Source of the DNA: Plecoglossus altivelis
Taxonomy: Eukaryota > Chordata > Actinopteri > Osmeriformes > Plecoglossidae
NCBI GenBank assembly: GCA_036571765.1
Contig: BROE01000012.1
Coordinates: 12,082,721 to 12,146,720, forward strand
Reading direction: 5' to 3'
DNA: 64,000 bases
This document shows positions 27,261-39,320 of the stretch, one piece after another (the stretch's first letter is position 1; every line of letters begins with the position of its first letter). A model generated the notes under the pieces. It ran no database searches. It worked only from the letters and a program-made list of their open reading frames with translations, and was not told the DNA's origin. Both the position numbers and the translations under genes were made by a program.

Positions 27261-30200
27261 ATCACTTAAACATCACTTTCTTGTTGCATACACTGAATTG
27301 TTGCATAGTAATATTTGAATAGCATAATATATGTATGGGTCTGTCTAGTGTGCTGTGTGGGTCTGCATGCGCTAGTCTTGTCAAAACACTCACGCGATCC
27401 CATCAAGCACAGCTTCTAGAGCTGAAACAGAAACATTCCCACGCGCGCGGCCTCGAGCTAGCCAGACCTGCCACAGGTGATCGTGTAAGAGATAAATAAA
27501 GAGACAAGGCCGACAGAATGAAACTGAATCTCCTTCCGGCCGGACGGTAGATTTATGTAGAGTTCTCCGGGCTAATAATTACACCTACTTTACGGTATTG
27601 GTCAGAAGCGCCGCGTGCTTCCTCCGGGACCCCGTTACATTATTGTTTAGACCAGACTACGAGCTCGTGCATTAGTGTGGTGATCTAGACGCGAGGGCGC
27701 GGTCTCAGGAGGTCAGCGGGTAATAGCCTGCATGGTCTAAACACTCACGAGCACCAGAGGCTCTGTCTCTCTTCACCGCCTTATTCAGAATGGTCCTCAC
27801 CGTCATTTTGGTTGTATATGGCAGACAAGAATTAGGCTACATTATGAATTATTGGGTGACATACTGCATAGGCTACAATTACTAGCCAATTGTTGACAGT
27901 TTAGCCTTTCTTTATCATGAGCCTCTACGTATTATTATTAGCTTTTTCATTTAGTATTTGTTTTTATTTATTCTATGTAAATAAGAAATCACAGTTGGTA
28001 CATTGCAGTGTGAATGTGGCATCACAATAGCTATAGCCAAATACAGTAGGCTACTTATTTATATATATAGCCTCATTATAACATAGCAGTTATATAACCA
28101 TTTGTATAACTCTAAGACTTCAGGTCTTATCTAGGGGTTTAAGGGTTAGTTTTCTATATGCAAAGGCAACATTTGCCGCATGCAAAGGATGAGGTATAGA
28201 ATCATTTTAGTTATGGTGTAGACTGGCCTAACGCTAGATTTATTATTTAAATAAATATGCTATTGTAAATTTGTCTCGAACTAACAAACGCATGTTGTTC
28301 TTTATTTGAAGTGATTAGCCTGTCTAGTAGTCATTTGTTGAAGCAGTAGTCCTATAATAGCGGTTGTTAGGCTGAGTCCGTAGTAACAGACTCCTTCTAT
28401 AAGTGAACACTCCACTCTGATGTAAACACCACAGAAATAGGCCCAGGCCTGAAATTCCTTTGGTTAATTATGGCAATCCACTCTTCTCACCCAAATCACT
28501 GCAGCACTAGACAGACCGGAGCCTGAAAAAATGTGGATTTTGACGTTAAAAGCGGTCGGTCGCGGGGAAGGTAGATAGTCAAGGCACGAAAGAGGGTCGG
28601 CTATCGGATGCTCATGTGATTGATAGCGTGCCTATCAAAAAGTTGGGGCGGAGGGTGCTCGAGAGGCCTCCTCAAAACCGTTGTAACGGTAATGACCAAC
28701 ATTTGACCTCATAGCCTACACATAAAACGTGTGTTGGCTAGTTATCAGGAAACAGTTGATAAAAATCTGACAAAAATACAATTTTATCGATAGATTGAAA
28801 TAGCCCATATCTTAAATGTAGCCTGTCAGATTAAATGTAGCAAACATAATAAGACAGTCTAATATCTTAAGGGCTATAATTCTCACAGTTTATGGCAATG
28901 TTTTGTTAAATTTTTTACAAGTGCTTCGACTTGGAATGACAGCCCTTTCTGGTGGACAGTCAGAACACGGGGTGATGTGGAACGGGAGGGATGTTTCTCG
29001 CGTTGCCGTGCTGTTACCCTGACATTTTACTGACGAGTAAATCACAGGGAGGAGGACACGCGAGATTTACACTCCTTCCGATTACAGCAGATAATCAGCT
29101 GTTCCATTAATTCTCCAGTTCCACAGCTCCTCGGAGACATATTGCGATATAGACTGCAGATAGCGTGTCTCTGTGAGGAGATGGCGTCAGATACATTATC
29201 AGTCAGTCTGTTCTTCCAGATAACCGGATTGACCCGTGACCGACCCGCAAGCAGCTAAGAACAGAGCTGTTCGGGGTATGTAGGCGGTGGTTTGTCAGAA
29301 AACCCCGCGGGATACTCATATGGCTGACCTACTCATCGTTATCTCTGATGTTATAGTCTATCTGCAGAACGTGTATTCTCGGTACCAGGTAGGCCCATGG
29401 CTTCGTAGAAGACCTGCACGGAATCCGACCCACGTCGGACAGCAATGTGAAAGTCTGTTCAAGCAGGCCTTTCAATACGAAGTCACACTCCGAAACAGCT
29501 TTCCTAAACACATCTCTATTAGGCTAATACACAAACCGACACGGATTTTCACCTCATCAAATGAACAATTACTGTGTTGGATGCAGAGAGTGTGAACGGC
29601 TAATATTATTCGTTTTCTCTGTGTCTCCCCATCGTTGAGAGCGGCAGATTTAGAACATGATAAATGACGGAGCGTGGAGTAGGATTTTTTTCTGGTATTA
29701 CAAACATCTGCCAACCATTAGTTCATATAAGACCCTCCTCCCCGGGCCTTTTCTCTCCCTGTCTCACGCGCGGGTCGGTAGACATGCTGACGTTGGATCA
29801 CGCTGGAGGTAGACATCCTGCTTTAACGTCATGACGTTCAACTCCCGTTATCCGTTACAATCTGGTGAGAGTATAATCATAACGTTTTTTTCTTTTTGTC
29901 CGCCAAGCCATAGAACATTTTTAGCAACAGCAATAATCAATTAAAGACGAGTATACTATTCGCTGGTTAAAACCAGGAAAAAAAACGGAAAGATATTTCC
30001 ATTAAACACACATATCATGACAATAATTTATAGACCGCGCACGTGGTGTAATGTGTGCTTTCATTTAGAACGTTAAAAGCAGCCGTGCGCCATTCATGGC
30101 CCACCGGGGTCAAGATCTTTCCGTTACCGTGGGCCCCGGTTTCAAGGTCGCGCACATAAAAGCACGGGCAAGATTCCTTCTCAATGATCAGCATATTCCA

Positions 30201-31243
30201 CCCTGCACGCTCCCCCTCCGCTCATAAACGATTCCAAAATGAAAATCACCAACCCTGGAAACCTACACCCAAGTAGAAAACTCGGCATTATATTCTCCTT
30301 CAAAGAGACAAAGCTTTAGCCTATACTTCCCGGGTTTAGGCTTGATGACAATTTAAACATAATAATGTTGAGTCATAGTCTAGGCCTACAGTCTAAATAA
30401 AAAGAAACATAAAAAAGACGCTCATGAAATGAAGCGTAGCATACTCAGCATCTGATTCAGAATATTCTGAAAGTTTATTGAATTCCAGAAATATTTATCC
30501 CCTCATTAGCCAACAACGGTCCAGATGCAGTCTATAATGTCAAAATTAAGAACAAAATAATAAAACAATTAAAACGAACCTATTAACATTGAGGATAGTC
30601 TAACCGAATTAAATTCTTCTTAAATTCTTAATAAAATTATAAGGAGTAGGTAGGCTATACCAGACGATTTTAAGTTAAAGTATGCTGAATGGAAGGTCTT
30701 TTAGATTGTACAATTTTGATTAATTTGGGCAGAAAAATACATGCAACGCAATAATTCATGTGGGCTATGTTGGGTATTACAAATGGTTCTAGATTTCCAT
30801 GCAGTGTAATATTTTAAGCAGTTTTTTACATCTGTGTTTAAACTATACATCACAATTGTGTGACCTCAACTGTACAACTTTCTGCATGGACTGGACATAC
30901 ACGCGCGAGAGGACAGTGTATGATTGTACGTTTCTGGGGGGGACTGTATGAGTGCGCGGTGTTGTGCGGAAGACCGGGCCCGTGCCCTGCATTGCTGTCA
31001 GTTGTGACAGTTCCCAGACGGCGCGTGCTACTGTATGTGAGATTGAGTTTCTCAACAAAGAAAACTCCCTCTCCGTCCAAACCGTCCTCAAAACCTTCTC
31101 TAGGTGCTCCCGCGCTCTGCATCCTGGACAGTGGTGAAACGCGCGGATCAGAAGTACTAGCCCATATGAGAGATGAGAGGAGCTACCGCGGTGCATGACC
31201 GAAGTGGAAGCCGTTAACCGGAGATGCGGAAACAATACGGCCC

Positions 31244-31300
31244 ATTGGAACGCAGATGATCTATCTCATTGGAGGTCACAAGCATATAAAGAGTCAAATC
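31244..31300 (+). promoter_or_regulatory. Candidate promoter downstream of hand2
   Basis: Two inverted CCAAT boxes (attgg at 31244-31248 and 31268-31272) precede TATAAA at 31285-31290; a donor-like gtaaga follows at about 31313. The stretch before it (30,900-31,210) is CpG-rich. It could start a non-coding transcript. Confidence 0.3.
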
Positions 31301-32625
31301 TTGGTAAGATGATCTAAATCTTCCGTTTAGAAGTCACTTCACGCGCAATCACTGTACACCTTTACTTTTTATATTTCTCAAGTTCTAGTTATAGACTGAT
31401 AACTTGTGTGTTCATGTACTTGCTCGGTAAGGGCAAAGTAATAGGCAAGTAATAGGCCTGCAGCATACCTAAAAGGTAAATAGTCTATTAGGCTTTGTTA
31501 CTAATTGGCCTCGCATTATTCGTACTATTGACAAACTGAATAAGTAGATATTTCTATGATATGTTTGTGTCCATACAGACCTATGCTTCAACTCAAATAG
31601 CCTATAAAGATATTGATTTGTAACATAACTGATCGTGACAAGAAAGCATTTGCTGTTGTGCTGGAGTTTGGCTTTGATATTTGCTACAGCTGTTTTTATG
31701 AATATAATATCAGTTTAAATGTTTAATTCTAGAAGCCAATACAATGACATACTGACATTGTAGGTCAACAGCTTTCTTTGGATTTTAACAATCATTTTCA
31801 ATGTTATTTTGATCATCCAAAAACAATCAGGATAGTCTTAGGAAGAAAAAATATAGGTTACCACAAAATATTCCTTATCAAAATATTTTTTGGCGGAATA
31901 AATATGACATGAAACCCTGACATTATTGGTATAGGAATATATATATATATATATACAGACTATTGTCAGGCTAATGTATTTTCTAATAACATGTCCTGAA
32001 ATGAAAACTCAAGGCTTTATTATACCCAACTGCGTACTCAGCTTGCATTGTCTAGTTCAAGTGTACAAGGAGAGGTTTGGCTCGCGGACCTCCCACGTGG
32101 CTAGGGGGGCATGCGTGTCATTTTAGGGGACTCCTCTCACACTCCATTCATCGTGGCGAGCGCGGGGCCACTGCTCTGTTCTGCCGGTGATAAACATTTA
32201 AAACCTTTACCACCGAGCGTAAATCCAGCTGCACGCAAAAACACTCACCGGAAAACGTCTGCTTGCACGCCCTGCAACACATGCGGGTCAGGTCTGTTAT
32301 AGGCCTATTTAGTTGTTAGGGCGGTAACAAAATACCTCAATATCCGCCCTGGTTGGCTCTGATGCTTTGATACAGAGAACAACATCATCCGTAATAAAGG
32401 TATTTCAGAGCCACCATCAACACATATTCACTGGCGGTCAAGCTGTGGCGGTTTCGTGCTTTATGCTTGGTTGGGTAAAAATTTGCTGACGGGTGACTAA
32501 AGAGAAACTATTAGCCAATATTGCATTGCAAGGTTGTCTGTGTGTTTACTTGCGTAATGGTGTGCATATTCTTCCATACGTGTACAGATCTATAGGCTAT
32601 ATTCTACGTGCAATATAATCCAAAG

Positions 32626-32700
32626 TGACCCAAAGGTGGGGTTTGAACTTGCGACCTCATGATCTGAAGTTAAATGCACAACCATTGACACTGTGTATCC
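32626..32700 (-). ncRNA. tRNA-like remnant (Trp-type) or tRNA-derived SINE head
   Basis: On the minus strand an anticodon-like acttcagatcatgaggtcgc is followed by agttcaaacccc, a B-box-like T-arm. The order and spacing resemble tRNA-Trp, but the stems pair poorly. Not expected to be a working tRNA. Confidence 0.3.
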
Positions 32701-35700
32701 CCTATACCTGTTGGGTTTGGTCAAAAGAGGGATAACGTAACAGTTGGAGACAATCATAAAAAAATAATTTGGAAAAACTTGCAGTCCTGCGCCGCCCCTT
32801 CAGCCCCTCATTCTGCAGCGTCAAGCGGATAGCTCCAGATCCCACATTAGACTCTATTAGGACTAATAGAGATGTTTTTCTAGCTAAACGCTTTGGATTG
32901 ACACACACTGACCCTGCCGGGGACGTAGCTCGTTCTACGCCATTCACCCGGTGCAGATCACGCGCTAAAGCGGTAAAATGGACGGTTGCGTCGGTAATAT
33001 TTGTCTTCGGTGAGAAATAAACAGAGCTTGGTTATCCTTTAAACTTGCGCGATGAACCTTAGGGACAAACCTATCAAACACGCGGAGAAAAGAGAAAGGG
33101 GAATGCTACTTTGTGTCTGTGCGTGTCTCTCATGTGTGTCTTGGTAGGCCTAGTTAGGCTAATAATCCAATTAGCATAATATTTGTTGTTGTTTTTTAAT
33201 AATGATAATAATAATACAAAACATGATAGTGTTTATAGGCTACCTTAGGTTTCAATAGTGCAAATTACATGTATTCAGCCTAAAGTCAGTGTTGCCGAAG
33301 AGTATAAGCCTGTAAATCGTTTTCTTTATGGTATCAAAAAATATTTATTCATAGACCGTCAACTATAATTTCAGTTTGCTTAGGTTAAACATAATAGGAT
33401 AGTTTTGCGCTGATTTAATCAAGCCGTCTTGTTGCCTTAACGATATAACAGGAATGATGCACCGGTGATGAACAAAGGTAAATCAATAACCTGGAGGTTT
33501 ATTAATTTGCTATTAAAAACGCCTAATTTCAGTGTTGAATACGCCAATGGTTGCAGTGGACTCCAGCGGAAGAGAAACCGTCGTTAAAGTTTTAGAATGG
33601 TGGAGCAAAAAGAAGGTTAAGAAATGTGATGGTCAGCGATTGGACGAATGCCGTCCATTGACATATTTAACCACCTATCATCCCCTAATAATTTAAATCG
33701 TTTTTTAAATAAAAAGGCGAACAGACCATACCGGCCAACATTGAGAAAAACGTAACCTATAAAGTCTACATTTAAAGTTCTCAGCATAGGCTAGATCTAA
33801 GCATCATAGACTCATCATAGATTAATCCGATATAAATTCAACCACCGGCTGAGTGCGTGGCAGTGTTGGATTATCTTTACGTCTGTTCCATATGGTGAGA
33901 GTTCCTCAGCGTGTGTCCGTGGCATCGCTCTCCATCTCCTAGTATGTTGTCATCCTTGATAGAAGAAGTTTTCAATTACATTTCCAGTGAAAATTGATGT
34001 ATGGTCCGCATTAGGTCCATATTTGTATTGAAAGAATAAACAACATATCGATCTAAGGTCACGCATCCACTACATATAGTCTTCATCACTTCATATTGAA
34101 TAGCGTAGTGAATCCCGTAAACCTTAAATTTGAAAGTTACATATAAAAATAGGCCTTGTTTCCCAGAGAGATTGTCAAACTGTGCACAATGCACGTGCAT
34201 GTAGCCTACTTGCAGTCACTGAATTTCTAAGTAATCCAGAATTAGAAAGTGCATCTTCTGTCTGTCGTTAAGCGGGTTGATCAATGTACTTAATGAAATT
34301 GTATTCAATGATCTATAGCCCAATACTTGAATTGCAATAGCCTATATGTCATTTCCGTAGCTGAAGGTTTGTCTGCCAGAGTAAGATTTCCAATCAAAAT
34401 GTAAAAATATTCACGTCAACAAAGATAAATCCTTCTCCGAGTGGATATCACGAAAAATGAGACATCTCACTTCCTCCAGCACAATTAAATATTTGATTAT
34501 TGTTTAAGAGATACGGCTAATCCACAGATGGTAGGTCAATGAGGAGTAAGTTATGGTATTAACCTTGAAGTGTGGCGAACAACATTTGTTCTCATGCAAA
34601 AGAAGAAAATTGTCCACGCAGTTAGACTTTATTTTGTTTCACCCATCAATTCACTTTTATTTTCTACACAACTTACGTTTGATTTCATCTAGATAAATTA
34701 GGCTAATATGTAAACATTATAGGAGTATTGTTTAGGCTATATTACTATTCTCTGACAATACGTTTTAAAAAGAGAAAGACACAAATACTTCGCTGATGTG
34801 CATTCGGTTACTAATTGCGGTCATTTCTCTCCTGCTAAATGAAGCGGTTGGCTAATAGGTGTAAATGCCCCAACGAGAATATTCGACGAACAACTGGTCC
34901 GAAACCGTTGTTCTTTTACGATAACTTTAACGTGTCACAAACTAACGATACTTTTGGGAAACACATACATAGGTTTGCGTGGCACTTGAGGTGATCGTAG
35001 GTTACAAGGCAGGAATTGCTTCGGGAAACCGGACTATAGACTAAATTTAATAAAAATGATCCTTTTGCCTTTACCAATTCATTTAACAGATTAAAAACGT
35101 CAACGCATTGGCTACATCTTTTCATCAAAAGTTCTCTCAACCCGCAAGTGTTAAGACATATTTCTGTAGACCTGTATTTAGAAGCACCTATATGTCAAAG
35201 GTTACAACCGAGGAGTGCAATTATTTGAAATGAACAAATGGACCAAGAGCCATTCCCAAAACGATGATTATACGCTGCACTACTTCTTCTGGAAACGATG
35301 CAATAATAGATCTTACTCACTATAGACTGCTTTCGCAATGAAAATAACAAAAATAAAATGTCCCATGATAACAATTTTGATTATCCAATCTGAATTCCCT
35401 ACATGTTTACTATCAATATTATCACACGAAAATATTGTTCTTTCCGCGCTATCTAACCGTTGAGGCGCATGGCAGGTTAGCTTGGTGGGAAACGCTACTA
35501 CACGAGGGTATCTTGCCGACTCAGACGTCACAGGCTGTCCCTCGCTGACCCTTTCCCAGGGCGCGCGGCTGACCAGGAGTTATTCCGTTATCTCTTAGGT
35601 GGAAGTGTCTGGATAACGAGGGGGGGGTATCGCTCGGCGAGCTGGACTGGGATGATGTCATCTTCCACATATTCTCACCCAGAGAGAGGCGATACCTCTG

Positions 35701-35828
35701 GAATGGCTCGTGAGAAAAAAGTCTCTAAATCTTTTTCTCTAACACACACTCAGGTGTAAAATGAAGTTAAACTTTTTACTTTGGAGAAAAACAAATCTCA
35801 TAAAGGAACAAGCCACAAGGAGAAACAT

Positions 35829-35859
<31 letters not shown>

Positions 35860-36176
35860 AGAACAGACAGCAGAGAAAGAAGTGAGAGGGGAAAAAGAGC
35901 CAGAGAGAAGTAATAGAGAGGTGAAGTGAAGTAATGGAGGGATATATGGATGGAAGGAGGGATAGATAGATGGATGGATGGAAGGAAGGATGGATGTCAG
36001 GTTTGTGGTGGAGGCCATCACCCACAGAATCCCCTACAACCACCAATGATAGATGAAGCTGGGAGACCAACAGATTTTTTTCTCCTCAATTCCTTTCCTC
36101 CCTTCACACACACTCTCTCATATGGACATTCAAATATATACACACACAGTCCCACTCAGATCAACTCAGGTATTAC

Positions 36177-36224
<48 letters not shown>

Positions 36225-36430
36225 CACACATACACAATACACAATACACAATACACAATACACACAGATCAGGATATATAAGACCAGGATCAAATATCTA
36301 CGATTGAGATATTTTTTGCTGTGTTTGTAGTAGCTGATGGTGGATACGGAGTTGGTTTGAACGTGGACTGATGTGGTAAGTATCATTTCAGCTCCACCCT
36401 GACCTGGCTCCACCCTGACCTGTGTAATGG

Positions 36431-36432
<2 letters not shown>

Positions 36433-36467
<35 letters not shown>
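36433..36467. repeat. C35 homopolymer
   Basis: 35 consecutive C residues, followed by caccacc. Strong i-motif/G-quadruplex potential; length may be unreliable. Confidence 0.85.
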
Positions 36468-37559
36468 ACCACCAACCCCTGACCCTTGACCCGACTGTAA
36501 TCCAGGGCTACCAGGTATTTGTCCTACTCAGAGGTGCAGAGCTCTATGCGCCTCCTGGCTAAGCCTCTCCAAAGCTGCCCAGTTACACACACTCCTGTCT
36601 GACCCACATCAAAGAAAACATTGGACTCTCCCCAAACCTCCGCCAATCACCACTCTCATGAGTGTCAGGTTTCTCCCTCCTCCAATCACAGACCACAGAG
36701 CTGCAATAGACTTTCCCTGATTAGCCAATAGGATAGAGGGTAGTGCAGTCATGGGATATTCTAGCTCTGTCCAGATCGTAATGCTTGTATTTTCTTTACA
36801 AAGATACTTAACTTTGTCTGCCTAGAAAGATGATATGCGCCTACCATGAGAGTTGTTGAGATGCGCTGGCAGGTGTTTATAGCTCCTGGACGTTCTCTGT
36901 CTCGTAGAAGCTGTTCCAACTGGGCCGCTTCAGACTATGACATCATGTGATTAATCCACGCGGGTAAAAAGTCTCATTTCCTGTCGTTCAACACTAGTTT
37001 AGATGTCATGGTCTGCGCGCGCTGTGCTTAGTTATTGATAGGTCCGAGAAAGCAGCCGGTTATAGTTTGACATTGTGTGCTATTTTGTTGTCGTTTATCT
37101 CTAAAAGTGATTCATCAAATCAGGGAAATTAAATATATGTCTTTAACTTTTTATGAACACATCTACTGTAACGAGATGTATCAATCTTAAAAACCAGATG
37201 CGCATATGAAACAAATTAGCAGTAACCCTGCATTCATTTTACGTCAGTTTGAGGCAAACAAACTAGACATTGTAGGCTACTGTTAAATGAAAATTGAGCT
37301 CTAATAAAATGTAGAGGACAACACGCCCTAAAATGACAATATTTAAATAATATGAGTTATATTATCCCACGTTCTATTACATTTTCGTTGCATTAATGGC
37401 CTATGAAAGTATGCCCAATTGGTTGAAACTATCAAAACGTTTTGCGTTTGAGTTATGTGAAGCGAGAAACGTTTTGCGAAATTTAGGGGCTAATAACTAG
37501 TCAGTGTTCTGTTATGGAAGTGGTGATTCGTGTGTCACCTCCGCGTTGTAACGAGACCT

Positions 37560-37870
37560 CACTCTCTCCCGCCCAGGTTGTTCCAACATTCCTCGTTTCC
37601 TACCCGCTCTCGAATATTGATTTAATGAGTGGCGCACGGACTGATCTCTAACCGTGTGGCCTCACGTTTATTGGTCGCCGTGTCCGCGGGGCTGGGGGCT
37701 CGAGACCACCGTCCGTCTCTCGGGTGGCCGGCGGCTCCAGGTGCCCGGTCCCGTCCACGACACCCCGTGGCTTTCATGACTTGTCACGGGATGGTTTTGA
37801 TCATGTTTGCGCCCGTACATAAACCTCCAGGTACTCTGTGGCGCCCTTTGGGCAATTAGAAACTGAACAA
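37560..37870. promoter_or_regulatory. CpG-rich island, unassigned
   Basis: About 300 bp rich in CpG within AT-rich DNA, with an inverted CCAAT (attgg, about 37668-37674). No recognisable coding frame. Candidate regulatory element or lncRNA promoter. Confidence 0.3.
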
Positions 37871-37916
37871 GACTGGTAGAAGGGGAAACACACACATAAA
37901 CAACTACCCCTGCCCC

Positions 37917-37919
<3 letters not shown>

Positions 37920-37972
<53 letters not shown>
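37920..37972. repeat. (CA)n microsatellite
   Basis: About 26 uninterrupted CA units. Confidence 0.97.
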
Positions 37973-37973
<1 letters not shown>

Positions 37974-38006
37974 AGAGGCCAGAAAGCTCTAAACGTCTGG
38001 TTTTAA

Positions 38007-38288
38007 ATGCATTTATTAGGTCAAAATGCTTTTAAAAGAGCCTCAAATCCCAAACAAAATTTTCAGCTTTTCACAACAATTAAACACCAGAGGTTCACTG
38101 CGTCACTAGATTTATCTATAAAAACATCATCACAAAATCACAGATGGAACCATAGATCGCACTTATACACAAACACACACATTCCAGACTATTTACGTCT
38201 ACTCTGTCAATGCAATGTAGACATAAATACAAACCCTGGCCCATTTATAAGATCCACATCCCCCAACTACGCACACACGCACACTTGA
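38007..38288 (+). mobile_element. Non-LTR retrotransposon 5' fragment with 2A-like motif
   Basis: A 93-codon open frame ends with LRLLCQCNVDINTNPGP followed by FIRS. The DINTNPGP core (38220-38243) fits the xDxExNPGP-type pattern seen near the N-terminus of many CR1/L2-like non-LTR elements, where it follows a leucine/cysteine-rich stretch. No reverse transcriptase or endonuclease follows, so only a short remnant is left. The Glu of the classical 2A core is Asn here, so activity as a skipping peptide is doubtful. Confidence 0.5.
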
Positions 38289-38577
38289 TAACCGCCATCT
38301 TAAGATTCCAGAGCCACGAGAAGGTGTATGTGTGACTGTGTTGGAGTAAATGAATGTGTGTGTGACACTGATCTGTTGGTGCTGAAAGCAGATTGGTCCT
38401 GGAGAGAATAGCTGTCACCTAACAGATCTAGCGCTCTACTGTGAGAGGTGATGGTGGAAGGGGTGGAATCGAAAGATGGAAGAAAGAGACAGATGGAAGA
38501 GACCAAATTCAGTGAGAGAGATTTGAATACATGTAGGAGAGAGAAATAGGGAAGATGAAATAATGTGAGACGTAAGA

Positions 38578-38597
38578 GAGAGAGGGAGAGAGGGAGA

Positions 38598-38648
<51 letters not shown>

Positions 38649-38805
38649 ACAGGTGCTCATGACGGCAAGCCTGACCACTGAGCTGAACATATTGACAGAA
38701 TACAATAGAAGACACATCAGATGAGCTTCATGGATCCAACTGCTCTCAGCCTGGTCCAGACCCTCCTAAACACACAGCAGCCATCAGAGAGATGACATCA
38801 CCATC

Positions 38806-38855
<50 letters not shown>

Positions 38856-39023
38856 TGCAGCTGACCAGGCCCTTCATTTCAGCAGATCTACAGTAGAACA
38901 TCAAATCCAACCATCTCCAGCCACTCATGAACTACTTTACGTCCTCACAGGAACAGGAAACAGAAACCTATTGGCCCTGAGGGAGGGAGCTGCGATGAAG
39001 CTGGTCCCTGCAGGAAACCCCTT

Positions 39024-39100
<77 letters not shown>

Positions 39101-39320
39101 TCCCCTCTAGAAGCTACAGCACACCTGAACCAAGAAAGCAGGACAGTAGAGCTGGGTTCACGGGAAGGGACAAACTCACCTGGGGTAACCCAAGGATGAT
39201 GAGCAGGTCCTGGGAGGAGAGATATGGGGGCAGAGAGATTGACGAAGAGAAGGAGGAAGGAAGAGAGAGAGAGAGAGAGAGAGAGAGAAGGAAGGAAGGA
39301 AGGAAAGAGAGGAGCTATTA
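38578..39320. repeat. Microsatellite cluster
   Basis: (GA)n at 38578-38645, (CA)n at 38810-38851, (CA)n at 39024-39098 and GA/GGAA at 39258-39310. Confidence 0.95.

Larger units (their letters stand above)
27262..37559. other. Unique AT-rich DNA downstream of hand2
   Basis: About 10 kb with little repeat content and no recognisable gene. Includes a (TA)n at 31938-31958, GA at 35826-35858, CT at 36179-36221 and a C35 run at 36433-36467. CpG-richer islands near 29.75-30.2 and 30.9-31.25 kb. Confidence 0.55.

Noticed and set aside
30843..31235. Open frames on both strands in a CpG-rich stretch
   Set aside because: No recognisable motif or splice structure; CpG-rich DNA has few stops by chance.
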